Below are positions 7,645 to 15,489 of a stretch of DNA of 39,246 nt, one piece after another (the first letter of the stretch is position 1; every line of letters begins with the position of its first letter). Where the stretch lies: NCBI GenBank assembly GCA_964586835.1, contig CAZPIC010000023.1, positions 1 to 39,246 of the forward strand, written 5' to 3'. Below the pieces are notes generated by a model, which was given only the letters and a program-made list of their open reading frames with translations, made no database searches and had not been told where the DNA came from. Position numbers and translations under genes: made by a program. Origin of the DNA: CAZLYF01 sp964586835. GTDB lineage: Bacteria > Bacillota > Clostridia > Christensenellales > Aristaeellaceae.

Positions 7645-8691
7645 ATGGACAGGTTAAAGTGGGGAGTTTTGGGTGCGGGCGGTATCGCGGCCCGCAGAAC
7701 AATCCCCGGGATGCTGTTGGCAAAAAACGTAGAGCTGGTTGCCCTTATGGATGTGCGCAGGGATCTGGCTGAAGGGCTTGGCACAAAATTTGGCGTGGAC
7801 GCTGTCTATACAGACGAGGATGAGCTGCTTGATAACCCGCAGGTTGAAGCCGTGTACATCGCCTCGCCGGTCGCGGAGCACGCGAGACAGGCGCTCAAGG
7901 CCGCCGATCGCGGTAAGCATCTCCTGGTTGAAAAGCCGCTTGCACTGACGAGCCAGGAAGGCCGCCAGGTGGTGGAGTATTGCCAGGAGAAGGGGGTCAG
8001 GATCGCCGCGGGCTTCATGATGCGTTTCGGTTCGCATGTGCGGTCCATGAAGCAGTCGTTCCAGGACGGAAAGATAGGGGACCTTGTCTCTGCCTATGCC
8101 CAGTTTACCTGCTGGTATCCGGACATGCCGGGGGCGTGGCGCCAGACAAAGGCAAGTGCCGGGGGCGGCGCCCTGATGGACATGGGCGTGCACTGCATCG
8201 ATCTTGTGCAGTACATTGCCCAAAGCAGGGTGGCCCAGGTCTGCGCGCTGCAGGATACCCTGACCTTCAGCTACGAGGTGGAGGATTCTTCCGCCGTCCT
8301 TCTGCGCCTGGAGAACGGCGCCCTGTGCGTGATCCAGTCAAATTTTAATATCCCCGATGAGGCGGCGAAGTGGCGGCTTGAACTGTTTGGCACCAAGGGA
8401 AGGCTCCTTGGGGACAGCGTCATCGGTCAGGTGGACGGCGGACGGTTGGAAGGCGTGTTCCTGCAGGCCTCAAAAAAATACGACGCGCAGCAGGACATCC
8501 GCCAGGGCGAGCGGATTAATTTTGACGCAGCATTTGGAGACCTGTACACGCGCGAGATGAAAAGCTTCAGCCGCTCTGTCCTGTACGGTGAGCCTCTGGA
8601 GGCCCCCGCGGAGGAAGCGGTTCAGGTGCAGGAGGTGGTGGAGGCAGCGTATCGTTCCGCAGACGAGAAGAGGACCATTGACTTCATCTGA
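7645..8691 (+). CDS. Gfo/Idh/MocA family NAD(P)-dependent oxidoreductase
   Basis: This 348-residue protein has the N-terminal Rossmann fold (GVLGAGGIAARR, residues 7-18) and the family's EKP motif (96-98, in LLVEKPLALT). The C-terminal substrate domain contains GGGALMDMGVHCID (173-186), giving catalytic K97 and a histidine at 183. Members oxidise or epimerise sugars, inositols and related polyols in the cytosol. The start at 7645 has GGGGAAGG just upstream; an ATG six codons earlier lacks a site. It precedes pntAA by 71 bp in the same direction, which would couple a NAD(P)-linked sugar dehydrogenase to NADPH regeneration (inference). The exact substrate is unknown. Confidence 0.92.
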   Translation: MDRLKWGVLGAGGIAARRTIPGMLLAKNVELVALMDVRRDLAEGLGTKFGVDAVYTDEDELLDNPQVEAVYIASPVAEHARQALKAADRGKHLLVEKPLALTSQEGRQVVEYCQEKGVRIAAGFMMRFGSHVRSMKQSFQDGKIGDLVSAYAQFTCWYPDMPGAWRQTKASAGGGALMDMGVHCIDLVQYIAQSRVAQVCALQDTLTFSYEVEDSSAVLLRLENGALCVIQSNFNIPDEAAKWRLELFGTKGRLLGDSVIGQVDGGRLEGVFLQASKKYDAQQDIRQGERINFDAAFGDLYTREMKSFSRSVLYGEPLEAPAEEAVQVQEVVEAAYRSADEKRTIDFI

Positions 8692-8695
8692 CCCT

Positions 8696-8732
8696 GCCGG
8701 CACCACGCCTGAAGGCGACGGCCCGGCGTTTT
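8696..8732 (+). terminator. Weak terminator-like structure between the oxidoreductase and pntAA
   Basis: GCCGG (8696-8700) can pair with CCGGC (8723-8727), enclosing a small CGCC-TGAA-GGCG hairpin, and GTTTT follows. The stem is short and the T-run weak. At most it would reduce read-through into pntAA. Confidence 0.25.
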
Positions 8733-8762
8733 GGAAGAAAGAGCTGAAAGGGTAGGACACGT

Positions 8763-9920
8763 ATGATTATTTCTGTTCCAAGAGAAATCATGCCGGGAGA
8801 AAAGCGGGTGGCAGCAACGCCTGAAATCTGCGCGAGCTATATCAGGGACGGGCACCGGGTGTTTGTGGAAAAAGGCGCCGGTGCCGGTGCCTATTTTCAT
8901 GACGCTGCGTATGAGGCCGCTGGCGCCACGGTGTTAAGCGATGTCCGTGAGCTGTTTAAAACAGCCGAGCTGCTGCTCAAGGTCAAGGAACCCATGCTGA
9001 ATACGGAAACGGGATGTCATGAAGTGGAGATGATGCACGCGGGGCAAACCCTGATAACCTTTGTGCATCCCGCCGCGCCGGCAAACCACGATATGGTTCG
9101 GAAGATGGCTGCGCAAGGCGTCACCGCGCTGACGCTGGACGGCGTGCCGCGCATCACCCGCGCGCAGGCCATGGACGCGCTCACGTCCATGAGCACCTGT
9201 GCCGGATACAAGGGCATGCTGCTGGCAGCAGACCTGCTCCCTGCCTTTATGCCACAGATCTTCAGCGCGGTGGGCATGATCAGGCCCGCCCATGCGCTGG
9301 TGGTTGGCACGGGCGTGGCGGGATTGCAGGCGCTGGCAACAGCTAAACGCCTGGGTGCGGTGACCTTTGCCTCCGATATCCGGGCAGCCGCGCGCGAACA
9401 GGCGCAGTCATTGGGGGCGAAAATCGTTGAGGTGGGGGTGCCGGAAGAGGCTGCCAGCGGAGCGGACGGATATGCCCGCCAGCTCAGCGGAGAACTGCTC
9501 AAAAGGGAGCGGGAGCTCCTTGCGGAAAGGACGCCTGAGGTGGATGTCCTGTTTTTGTCGGCGCTGATCCCGGGCAAGCGAGCACCCCTCATCGTGACGG
9601 ATCAAATGGTGCGGGGCATGAAGCCCGGGTCGGTCATTGTGGACATCTCCATCGACCAGGGCGGCAACTGCGAGGCGACGGTTCCCGGTGAGACAGTTGT
9701 CAGGCACGACGTGCACATCATCGGCATCAAGAATATCCCGGGCCTCCTGCCGGTGAGCTCGACCCAGATGTTTGCAAAGAACGTATACAACCTGGTGAAG
9801 TACCTGGTGAGGGACGGAGCCCTTCACCTGGAGAAAAGCGATGAGATTGTCCGCGGCATCCTGACGACCGCAGACGGTAAAATCGTGCACGAGGGAGCCA
9901 GGGAGGCGATGGGGCTGTGA
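8763..9920 (+). CDS. pntAA: NAD(P) transhydrogenase subunit alpha part 1 (NAD-binding)
   Basis: PntAA is the peripheral NAD(H)-binding domain I of the proton-translocating transhydrogenase, which drives NADPH formation from NADH. It has 385 residues. The Rossmann turn is GTGVAGLQAL (182-191) with the acidic D205 after it. RAQAMDALTSMSTCAGY is the conserved domain-linking region, and ADGYARQLS (234-242) is the mobile-loop signature that separates it from alanine dehydrogenase. The N-terminal PREIMPGEKRVAATP motif is shared by both families. Its TGA overlaps the GTG start of pntAB by four bases. The three-gene split resembles the Rhodospirillum arrangement. Confidence 0.93.
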   Translation: MIISVPREIMPGEKRVAATPEICASYIRDGHRVFVEKGAGAGAYFHDAAYEAAGATVLSDVRELFKTAELLLKVKEPMLNTETGCHEVEMMHAGQTLITFVHPAAPANHDMVRKMAAQGVTALTLDGVPRITRAQAMDALTSMSTCAGYKGMLLAADLLPAFMPQIFSAVGMIRPAHALVVGTGVAGLQALATAKRLGAVTFASDIRAAAREQAQSLGAKIVEVGVPEEAASGADGYARQLSGELLKRERELLAERTPEVDVLFLSALIPGKRAPLIVTDQMVRGMKPGSVIVDISIDQGGNCEATVPGETVVRHDVHIIGIKNIPGLLPVSSTQMFAKNVYNLVKYLVRDGALHLEKSDEIVRGILTTADGKIVHEGAREAMGL

Positions 9921-10222
9921 GCGCGGAACTGATCATGGTGCTCATCTTCGTGGGCGCGGCCCTGGTGGGCTACAGGCTCATCGGGCAGGTTCCAAGCCTT
10001 CTGCATACGCCGTTGATGTCGGGCATGAACGCGCTTTCCGGGATCACAGTCCTCGCTGCCGCCACAGCCACAGCCGCGACGATTGCAACCGGCAGCAGGA
10101 TCCTGGGGTTTCTGGGCATTCTCTGCGCCACCGTCAACGTGGTGGCGGGTTTTGGTGTGACGGACCGGATGCTCCGGATGTTTAAAAAATCCGATGCCGG
10201 GGAGGACGGCAAGCATGGGTGA
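9917..10222 (+). CDS. pntAB: NAD(P) transhydrogenase subunit alpha part 2 (membrane)
   Basis: This 101-residue protein supplies the membrane helices of the alpha subunit, part of proton-channel domain II. Hydrophobic segments are visible at about residues 3-20, 38-58 and 62-82. SLLHTPLMSGMNALSGI is the conserved loop after the first helix in PntAB and in the alpha C-terminus. The start is GTG, overlapping the pntAA stop (GTGA), so translation is coupled. The 3' end overlaps pntB by eight bases. Length is normal for a separate PntAB. Confidence 0.93.
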   Translation: MSAELIMVLIFVGAALVGYRLIGQVPSLLHTPLMSGMNALSGITVLAAATATAATIATGSRILGFLGILCATVNVVAGFGVTDRMLRMFKKSDAGEDGKHG

Positions 10223-11633
10223 TACGGTCTACTATCTGATCTGCGTTTTACTGAGCGTCGGGGTGCTCCTGGGGATCCGCTGGATGAGCCGCGTTGAAAC
10301 AGCAGTTCGGGGCAACCGGTTCAGCGCCCTTTGCATGCTGATGGCCGTTGTAGTGACGCTGCTTCGAAACAGGATCTTTTCTGACGCCATGGTTTTAGCG
10401 GGGCTGGCCCTTGGCGCTGTTGTGGGCCTGATCCTGACTGATCGCGTCAGGATGATCGCCATGCCCCAGGCGGTAGGCCTGCTCAACGGCCTTGGTGGCG
10501 CTGCTTCGGCCATTGCGTCTTACCTGGCCGTGGCGCCTGGCGCCGGCCTGCCGGATGCGTTTCAGTCAACGGCACGCATGGTCGCCATCGCTGTGGGGGG
10601 GCTGACATTTTCAGGGAGCATTGTGGCTGCAGCGAAACTGCAGGGACTTGCCAGACAGGAGCCCATCGTCCTTCGGGGACATTCCCTTCTGGCCGGCGCC
10701 CTCTTTGTGCTGATGGCAGCCTCTGTCGTTATGGCGGCCTTTGTTCCCGGTGATGCCGCCGCCATGCTGGGGCTGGTTGCGAGCCTCGCCTTTGGTGTGG
10801 TCTTTGCTATCCGCGTCGGCGGTGCGGACATGCCGATCACCATTTCCCTGCTGAACTCCACGTCGGGGGTCGCGGCCGCGATCGCGGGCATGGCGGTTGG
10901 GGATATCCTGCTTGTTGCCATCGGGAGCGTGGTCGGGGCTTCGGGCCTGTTGCTGACCCGGATCATGTGCACCGCGATGAACAGAAGCCTGGTTGGCATC
11001 CTCTTTGCAGCCGGACATGGGCACGCACCGACACCCATCACGGACCATGCGTCTCACGCCGCGGAGGACCGGCGGGACCATGAAGGACAGGCGCCCGTCC
11101 TGTCAGCGCAGCCCGGAGACCTGGCTGCGTGGGTGGCGGAGGCGCAAAGTGTTGTCATCATCCCGGGCTATGGCATGGCGGCTGCGCAGGCCCAAAGCCA
11201 TGTCAGGCAGCTCAGCGACAGGCTGATGGAGATGGGAAAGACGGTCAGGTTTGCCATTCACCCCGTAGCCGGGCGGATGCCCGGGCACATGAATGTGCTG
11301 CTGGCCGAGGCCGACATCCCCTATGACCTGCTGTTTGAAATGGAGGCCATCAACGACGATCTGGCGGGCACGGACCTGATGATCGCGGTCGGCGCGAACG
11401 ATGTCATCAACCCCGCCGCGAACACGGCGGTCGGCACGCCCATCTACGGCATGCCGGTCCTTGCGGCGGAACGGGCCAAAAAGCTGGTCATCTGCAACTT
11501 TGACCTAAAACCAGGCTATGCAGGCGTGGCGAACCCCCTTTACGAGCCCAGCCCCGATGTCCTCGTGCTCTTGGGGGACGCAAAGGACAGCCTGCAGACG
11601 ATCCTTAACAGGATTCAGACACCGGGCGGGTAA
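10215..11633 (+). CDS. pntB: NAD(P) transhydrogenase subunit beta
   Basis: PntB (472 residues) carries most of the membrane domain II and the NADP(H)-binding domain III. The first about 270 residues are a series of hydrophobic helices, including MPQAVGLLNGLGG (83-95). Domain III has the NADP turn VVIIPGYGMAAAQAQ, AGRMPGHMNVLLAEADIPYD and GANDVINPAA. The start at 10215 has GGAGG nine bases upstream and overlaps pntAB; earlier in-frame codons are inside pntAB. The position matching the E. coli proton-channel His91 is Asn91 here, as I recall for other split or actinobacterial-type enzymes. It converges on the LacI-family gene 49 bp away, and I see no clear terminator between them. Confidence 0.95.
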   Translation: MGDTVYYLICVLLSVGVLLGIRWMSRVETAVRGNRFSALCMLMAVVVTLLRNRIFSDAMVLAGLALGAVVGLILTDRVRMIAMPQAVGLLNGLGGAASAIASYLAVAPGAGLPDAFQSTARMVAIAVGGLTFSGSIVAAAKLQGLARQEPIVLRGHSLLAGALFVLMAASVVMAAFVPGDAAAMLGLVASLAFGVVFAIRVGGADMPITISLLNSTSGVAAAIAGMAVGDILLVAIGSVVGASGLLLTRIMCTAMNRSLVGILFAAGHGHAPTPITDHASHAAEDRRDHEGQAPVLSAQPGDLAAWVAEAQSVVIIPGYGMAAAQAQSHVRQLSDRLMEMGKTVRFAIHPVAGRMPGHMNVLLAEADIPYDLLFEMEAINDDLAGTDLMIAVGANDVINPAANTAVGTPIYGMPVLAAERAKKLVICNFDLKPGYAGVANPLYEPSPDVLVLLGDAKDSLQTILNRIQTPGG

Positions 11634-11682
11634 TGCCAGAGCCCGCGCTGCCGGACGATTTCACCGGTCCAGCCGGGTGGGA

Positions 11683-12729
11683 CTACCAATCTACCAGGTC
11701 CCACTGTGAAACAGCCCGCGGGTCGGACGATGCACGGACGATGATCCGGGCTGTCAGCCTGTGGCAGACGGGACCGGACGCGGGGTCACGAATCCGCCGC
11801 AGGAGTTCGTCCACCGCGCGCAGGCCAAGCTCATATCCGGGAACGTCCACGGTGGTAATGGCTGGGGAGACCAGGGTGCTTGGAAATACGTTGTCAAAGC
11901 CGCAGACGGAGAGATCCTCAGGCACGGACAGGCCCGCCTCGCGTAGCGCTTTCAGGGCGCCGATGGCAGCCTGGTCGCTGGATGCCTGTACGGCGTCAAA
12001 CACAAGGCCTGATTCAAGGGCTGTTTTCACGCAGACATACCCTGACTCGGACAGGTAATCGCCATACATCAGAAGCTTCCGGTCTGCCTGCAGGCCGTTT
12101 CTTTCTAGGCATTGAAGATATCCCGTGAAACGGGCATGTTCGTGTTCCAGGGATACGGGGCCGGATACGTAGAGGATTTTACCGCGGCCACTGTCGAGCA
12201 GATGCTGCGTGATGAGCCCGCTGTAAGTGGCGTTATCCAGTGAAACAGAGGAAAGAAGCGAGGGGTCCAGCTGGCTTTCCACGGACACGACGGGGGGCAT
12301 GGTGCTGCCCTCTGGGGCAAGCTCCGCAGCCCATGCGCGGGATTTGTCCATGGGCACGCACGAGTTGAGGATGATGCCGTCCACACAGCTGCTGATCAGA
12401 GAATTGATCAGGGAGCGCTCCGTCTGAAAGTCGTATCCGCTGTTGAGGATGAGGATACGATAACCCGCTGCGGAGGAGGCATTCAGGATCCCGTTGAGAA
12501 CCTTCTGAAAGAACAGCTTCGTGATGCCGGGGAACACGACGCCGATGGTGTTTGTGCGCTGTGTCTTCAGCCCGCGTGCCACGAAGTTCACCTGGTAGTT
12601 GGTCTCTTTGATGGCGTCCAGGACTTTGCGGCGCACCTTCTCGCTCACGGCGCGTTTTCCCGTGAGCACGTTTGAAACCGTAGCGACCGAGACCCCGGCG
12701 CGCCGTGAGATGTCCTTCATACTGACCAT
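11683..12729 (-). CDS. LacI-family transcriptional regulator
   Basis: This 348-residue regulator has an N-terminal LacI helix-turn-helix (residues 3-24, AGVSVATVSNVLTGKRAVS) and a hinge region. A periplasmic-binding-protein-like effector domain follows from TNTIGVVFPGI onward, with SSDQAAIGALKAL and DLSVCGFDNV as family blocks. It would bind a sugar-like effector and repress DNA containing a CG-centred palindrome. The ATG at 12729 has GGGGAGAGG six bases upstream. It is transcribed divergently from the double ABC cluster, with the likely operator at 12879-12892 between the two, so it is the probable local repressor and autoregulator (inference). Confidence 0.95.
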   Translation of the reverse strand: MVSMKDISRRAGVSVATVSNVLTGKRAVSEKVRRKVLDAIKETNYQVNFVARGLKTQRTNTIGVVFPGITKLFFQKVLNGILNASSAAGYRILILNSGYDFQTERSLINSLISSCVDGIILNSCVPMDKSRAWAAELAPEGSTMPPVVSVESQLDPSLLSSVSLDNATYSGLITQHLLDSGRGKILYVSGPVSLEHEHARFTGYLQCLERNGLQADRKLLMYGDYLSESGYVCVKTALESGLVFDAVQASSDQAAIGALKALREAGLSVPEDLSVCGFDNVFPSTLVSPAITTVDVPGYELGLRAVDELLRRIRDPASGPVCHRLTARIIVRASSDPRAVSQWDLVDW

Positions 12730-12827
12730 GAAACGCCTCTCCCCTTTCAGGCAGCGTTTTTCCGGTGGTCCCGCGGGGCTCCGGAAGAGAATTTTCTCGC
12801 AGGGGCTTGCGCTCCTGCCTTGGGTGG

Positions 12828-12856
12828 ATTATACTACGCACAGTTCAAATTGTCAG
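12828..12856 (-). promoter_or_regulatory. Promoter of the LacI-family gene
   Basis: On the minus strand CTGACA (12851-12856), a 17-base spacer and a perfect TATAAT (12828-12833) form a strong sigma-A promoter. Transcription would begin about 90 bases before the regulator's ATG. Confidence 0.75.
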
Positions 12857-12878
12857 ATTTTGCTTGGATGCACCAAAA

Positions 12879-12892
12879 TTTAAACGATTAAA
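12879..12892. promoter_or_regulatory. Probable LacI-type operator
   Basis: TTTAAACGATTAAA is a palindrome, TTTAA-ACGA-TTAAA, with the central CG typical of LacI/CcpA operators. It differs from the cre consensus at the outer G and C positions, which points to the adjacent regulator rather than CcpA. It lies between the divergent promoters, upstream of the -35 of the regulator and just ahead of the binding-protein gene leader. Confidence 0.6.
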
Positions 12893-12911
12893 CGATCGGA
12901 GGAGGTCATTC

Positions 12912-12928
12912 CGCACCGCGCAGGTGCG
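12912..12928 (+). other. Leader hairpin upstream of the first binding protein
   Basis: CGCACC (12912-12917) and GGTGCG (12923-12928) form a 6-bp stem with a 5-base loop. It lies between a GGAGGAGG sequence at 12898-12905 and the true ribosome binding site near 12945. It could stabilise the mRNA 5' end or modulate translation; no T-run follows. Confidence 0.4.
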
Positions 12929-12959
12929 AGGAAAATAGCGAATCGGAGGTGGGTTTCTT

Positions 12960-13913
12960 ATGAAGAGAACCGTTGCGGCACTCCTGACCCTCGCGATGGT
13001 GTTCGGCTTAGTAAGCCTTATGAACGCCGAGGAGAAACACTACAGGATCCTTCTCTCAAACGCCTACTACACCGCTCCTTACTGCGCTGCGTACAATCCC
13101 TCCGCACTCAATGAGGCCGAAGCCCTTGGAATGCAACTGACGATCCTGGACGGCGCCGGTAACCAGCAGACCCAGCTTGAGCATGTCAACCTGGCTATCG
13201 CGGAAGGCTATGACGGGTTCCTCTACTTCCCAGCGGATGTTGAGGGCGCAGTTCCTGTCATAGAGGCGCTCAACAACAGCGGCATCGCCTGGATTGGTGT
13301 CAATGCCTATCCGGGAGACCAGATCGAAGAAGCCGGCATGGCGTACTATGTGGGCCCTGATGCCCTGTCACACGGTCTGACCATGAGCGAAACCATCAAG
13401 GAACTGTTCCCGACGGGCTGCAGCCTGGTCGGCATCGAGGGAACCGCAGGCCACATGCAGACGATCATGATCAACAAGGCCCTGGCCGAAAACCTGGGGG
13501 GCGAGTACGTATGGCTCGACCGCCAGGACTGCAACTTCCAGGCAGAGCTGGGCATGACCAAGATGACCGACATGCTGACAGCGTACGGGATCGCCAACCA
13601 AGGGGGCAAGATAGACTGTATCGTGGTGCATGATGGCGGCATGCTTACGGGCGTCATGTCTGCGCTTGAGGCTGCTGCGATTCAGCCCGGTGACGTCACC
13701 ATCATCGCGATTGGCTCCAACAAAATTCTCTACGATGCCATGGCGGACGGATGGCTGACAGCCTGCTCCACACAGGATCCGGTGTCGGAAGCCAAGCTGG
13801 CTGTGGACACACTGTATGCAGTGCTGGAGGGAACCGCCACCCCTGGATGGACCAGACTGCCCACTCCGGTTGCCTATCCGGAAACAAAGGACGATTTTAA
13901 CTGGTTTGAATAA
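12960..13913 (+). CDS. Substrate-binding protein of a CUT2-type (ribose-like) ABC importer
   Basis: This 317-residue protein resembles the RbsB/Peripla_BP_4 group, whose members bind a pentose, hexose, polyol or related ligand outside the cell. Residues 1-23 are a Sec signal peptide (MKRT, a hydrophobic core, then SLMNA) with no lipobox cysteine. The mature part begins with the beta strand HYRILLSNAYYTAPY, followed by AIAEGYDGFLYFPAD and the hinge-region VVHDGGML. GGAGGTGG lies seven bases before the ATG. It heads the first importer and is paralogous to the binding protein at 22777-23709 (matching SNAYYTAPY/SSAYFTAPY starts and FNWF/YSWF ends). The ligand cannot be named. Confidence 0.9.
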   Translation: MKRTVAALLTLAMVFGLVSLMNAEEKHYRILLSNAYYTAPYCAAYNPSALNEAEALGMQLTILDGAGNQQTQLEHVNLAIAEGYDGFLYFPADVEGAVPVIEALNNSGIAWIGVNAYPGDQIEEAGMAYYVGPDALSHGLTMSETIKELFPTGCSLVGIEGTAGHMQTIMINKALAENLGGEYVWLDRQDCNFQAELGMTKMTDMLTAYGIANQGGKIDCIVVHDGGMLTGVMSALEAAAIQPGDVTIIAIGSNKILYDAMADGWLTACSTQDPVSEAKLAVDTLYAVLEGTATPGWTRLPTPVAYPETKDDFNWFE

Positions 13914-13924
13914 CCCGGCAATGG

Positions 13925-13952
13925 ACAGCGGGGCCGTTCCTGGCCCCGCTGT
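13925..13952 (+). other. Intercistronic stem-loop after the binding-protein gene
   Basis: ACAGCGGGGCC (13925-13935) and GGCCCCGCTGT (13942-13952) form a perfect 11-bp stem with a 6-base loop; only three T residues overlap or follow. Such hairpins between binding-protein and transporter genes usually act as mRNA stabilisers or partial terminators, giving more binding protein than membrane components. Confidence 0.7.
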
Positions 13953-13988
13953 TTGAAGATCATGCCGTCTTCAGGGAGAAGTGGCCAC

Positions 13989-15473
13989 ATGACAGACTGC
14001 ATTCTCAGGATGAAGGATATCACGAAGACCTTCCCCGGCGTCACCGCGCTCAAGCAGGCCAGCTTCAGCGTACGCAGAGGCGATATCCACGCGCTGGTGG
14101 GCGAAAACGGCGCGGGGAAATCCACGCTGATGAAGATCCTCAGCGGCGTCTATCAGGCGGATTCGGGGGAGATATTCATCCACGGCGAGAAAGTGCAGAT
14201 AAAAAACACCCTGGATGCCCGCCAGAGAGGCATTGGGCTGGTCTTCCAGGAATTCAGCCTCGTCAACACGCTCTCGGTCGCCGAAAACATATACCTGCAC
14301 CGGCTGATGAAGCGCAGAGGGGCGATCGCATGGAAGCAGATCTACCACGACGCCCAGGAGAGGATCCACAGCTACGGTTTTCGTTTCAGCGCGAAAGAGA
14401 AGGTGGAAAACCTGAGTGCGGCGGAAAAGCAGCTGGTGGAGATCATCAAGGTTCTCTCCTTTGACGCGAGCATCATTGTCTTAGACGAGCCCACCTCATC
14501 GCTCACCTCCGATGAGGCGGACAAACTCTTTTCAATCATCCGCAGACTGAAGGAAGAGGGCGTCACGTTTGTTTACATTTCCCACAAGCTGGATGAAGTG
14601 CTGGCGCTGTGCGATCAGACGACCGTGATCAGGGATGGGGAAATCATCGAAACGCGTCCGACACAGGCGTTCTCCAAGGAAGAGATGATTGAACGTATGG
14701 TGGGAAGAAGCGTTGAGATGGAGTATCCTGCCAAACACAGCGCGCCAGGCGGCACCCTGTTAAAGGTCACCGGGCTTACAAGACAGGGCATCTTTCGGGA
14801 TATATCTTTTACCCTGCGCCGCGGAGAAATCCTGGGCATCGCGGGGCTGATGGGATCCGGGCGAACAGAACTGGCCGAGGCCATCTTCGGGGCGGAGCGA
14901 TGTGATGCGGGGAACATAGAGATCAACGGAAAAGCAGCGGAGATCCGCTCGACCTATGACGGAAAGGCCAGGGGCATCGGCCTTCTGACGGAAGACCGCA
15001 AGGAGACGGGGCTGGTGCTCTCCTACACGCTGACCCGTAACATCTCTATTACCAACCTTAAAAAAATCAGCAATAAAAGGATGCTTTCAGAAAAAACAGA
15101 ACAGGATCTGACCGCGGAGTATGCCCGTGATCTGAACGTGAAGGCCCCCTCCATGAAACAGCTTGCGAGAAACCTGTCCGGGGGCAACCAGCAGAAGCTG
15201 GTCTTCGCCAAGTGGTTGTTTTCAGGCTCGGACATCCTCATCCTTGACGAGCCAACCCGCGGGATTGATGTCGGTGCCAAGCATGAGATTTACTGCCTGA
15301 TGAATATGCTGGCGGAAGAGGGAAAGGGGATCATCATGATCTCTTCGGAATTGCCGGAGGTGCTGGGGATGAGTGACCGGGTGATGGTGCTCAGCGCTGG
15401 AGAGCTCGTGGGGGAGCTTTCCCGGGAACAGGCAAGCCCCGAAGCGGTCATGAGACTGGCGATCAAGCATTGA
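13989..15473 (+). CDS. Sugar-type ABC transporter, tandem ATPase subunit (RbsA/MglA-like)
   Basis: This 494-residue protein has two ABC domains in one chain, the hallmark of CUT2 importers. Domain 1 has Walker A GENGAGKS (38-45), a variant signature LSAAEKQ (142-148) and Walker B IIVLDEP (162-168). Domain 2 has the family's degenerate Walker A GLMGSGRT (286-293, lysine replaced by arginine), then TEDRKETGL, the signature LSGGNQQK (396-403) and Walker B ILILDEP. Only domain 1 is expected to be fully hydrolytic, as in RbsA. The ATG at 13989 follows AGGGAG at 10 bases; an upstream TTG start would add 12 unrelated residues. The permeases follow at 16 bp. Confidence 0.95.
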   Translation: MTDCILRMKDITKTFPGVTALKQASFSVRRGDIHALVGENGAGKSTLMKILSGVYQADSGEIFIHGEKVQIKNTLDARQRGIGLVFQEFSLVNTLSVAENIYLHRLMKRRGAIAWKQIYHDAQERIHSYGFRFSAKEKVENLSAAEKQLVEIIKVLSFDASIIVLDEPTSSLTSDEADKLFSIIRRLKEEGVTFVYISHKLDEVLALCDQTTVIRDGEIIETRPTQAFSKEEMIERMVGRSVEMEYPAKHSAPGGTLLKVTGLTRQGIFRDISFTLRRGEILGIAGLMGSGRTELAEAIFGAERCDAGNIEINGKAAEIRSTYDGKARGIGLLTEDRKETGLVLSYTLTRNISITNLKKISNKRMLSEKTEQDLTAEYARDLNVKAPSMKQLARNLSGGNQQKLVFAKWLFSGSDILILDEPTRGIDVGAKHEIYCLMNMLAEEGKGIIMISSELPEVLGMSDRVMVLSAGELVGELSREQASPEAVMRLAIKH

Positions 15474-15489
15474 TGGAAGGGATGCAGCG

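Noticed and set aside
8763..9920. Alanine dehydrogenase
   Set aside because: The N-terminus is shared by both families, but the ADGYARQLS segment and the overlapping pntAB-pntB genes show it is PntAA.
12879..12892. A CcpA cre site
   Set aside because: The conserved outer G and C of the cre consensus are replaced, so a site for the adjacent LacI-type protein is more likely.
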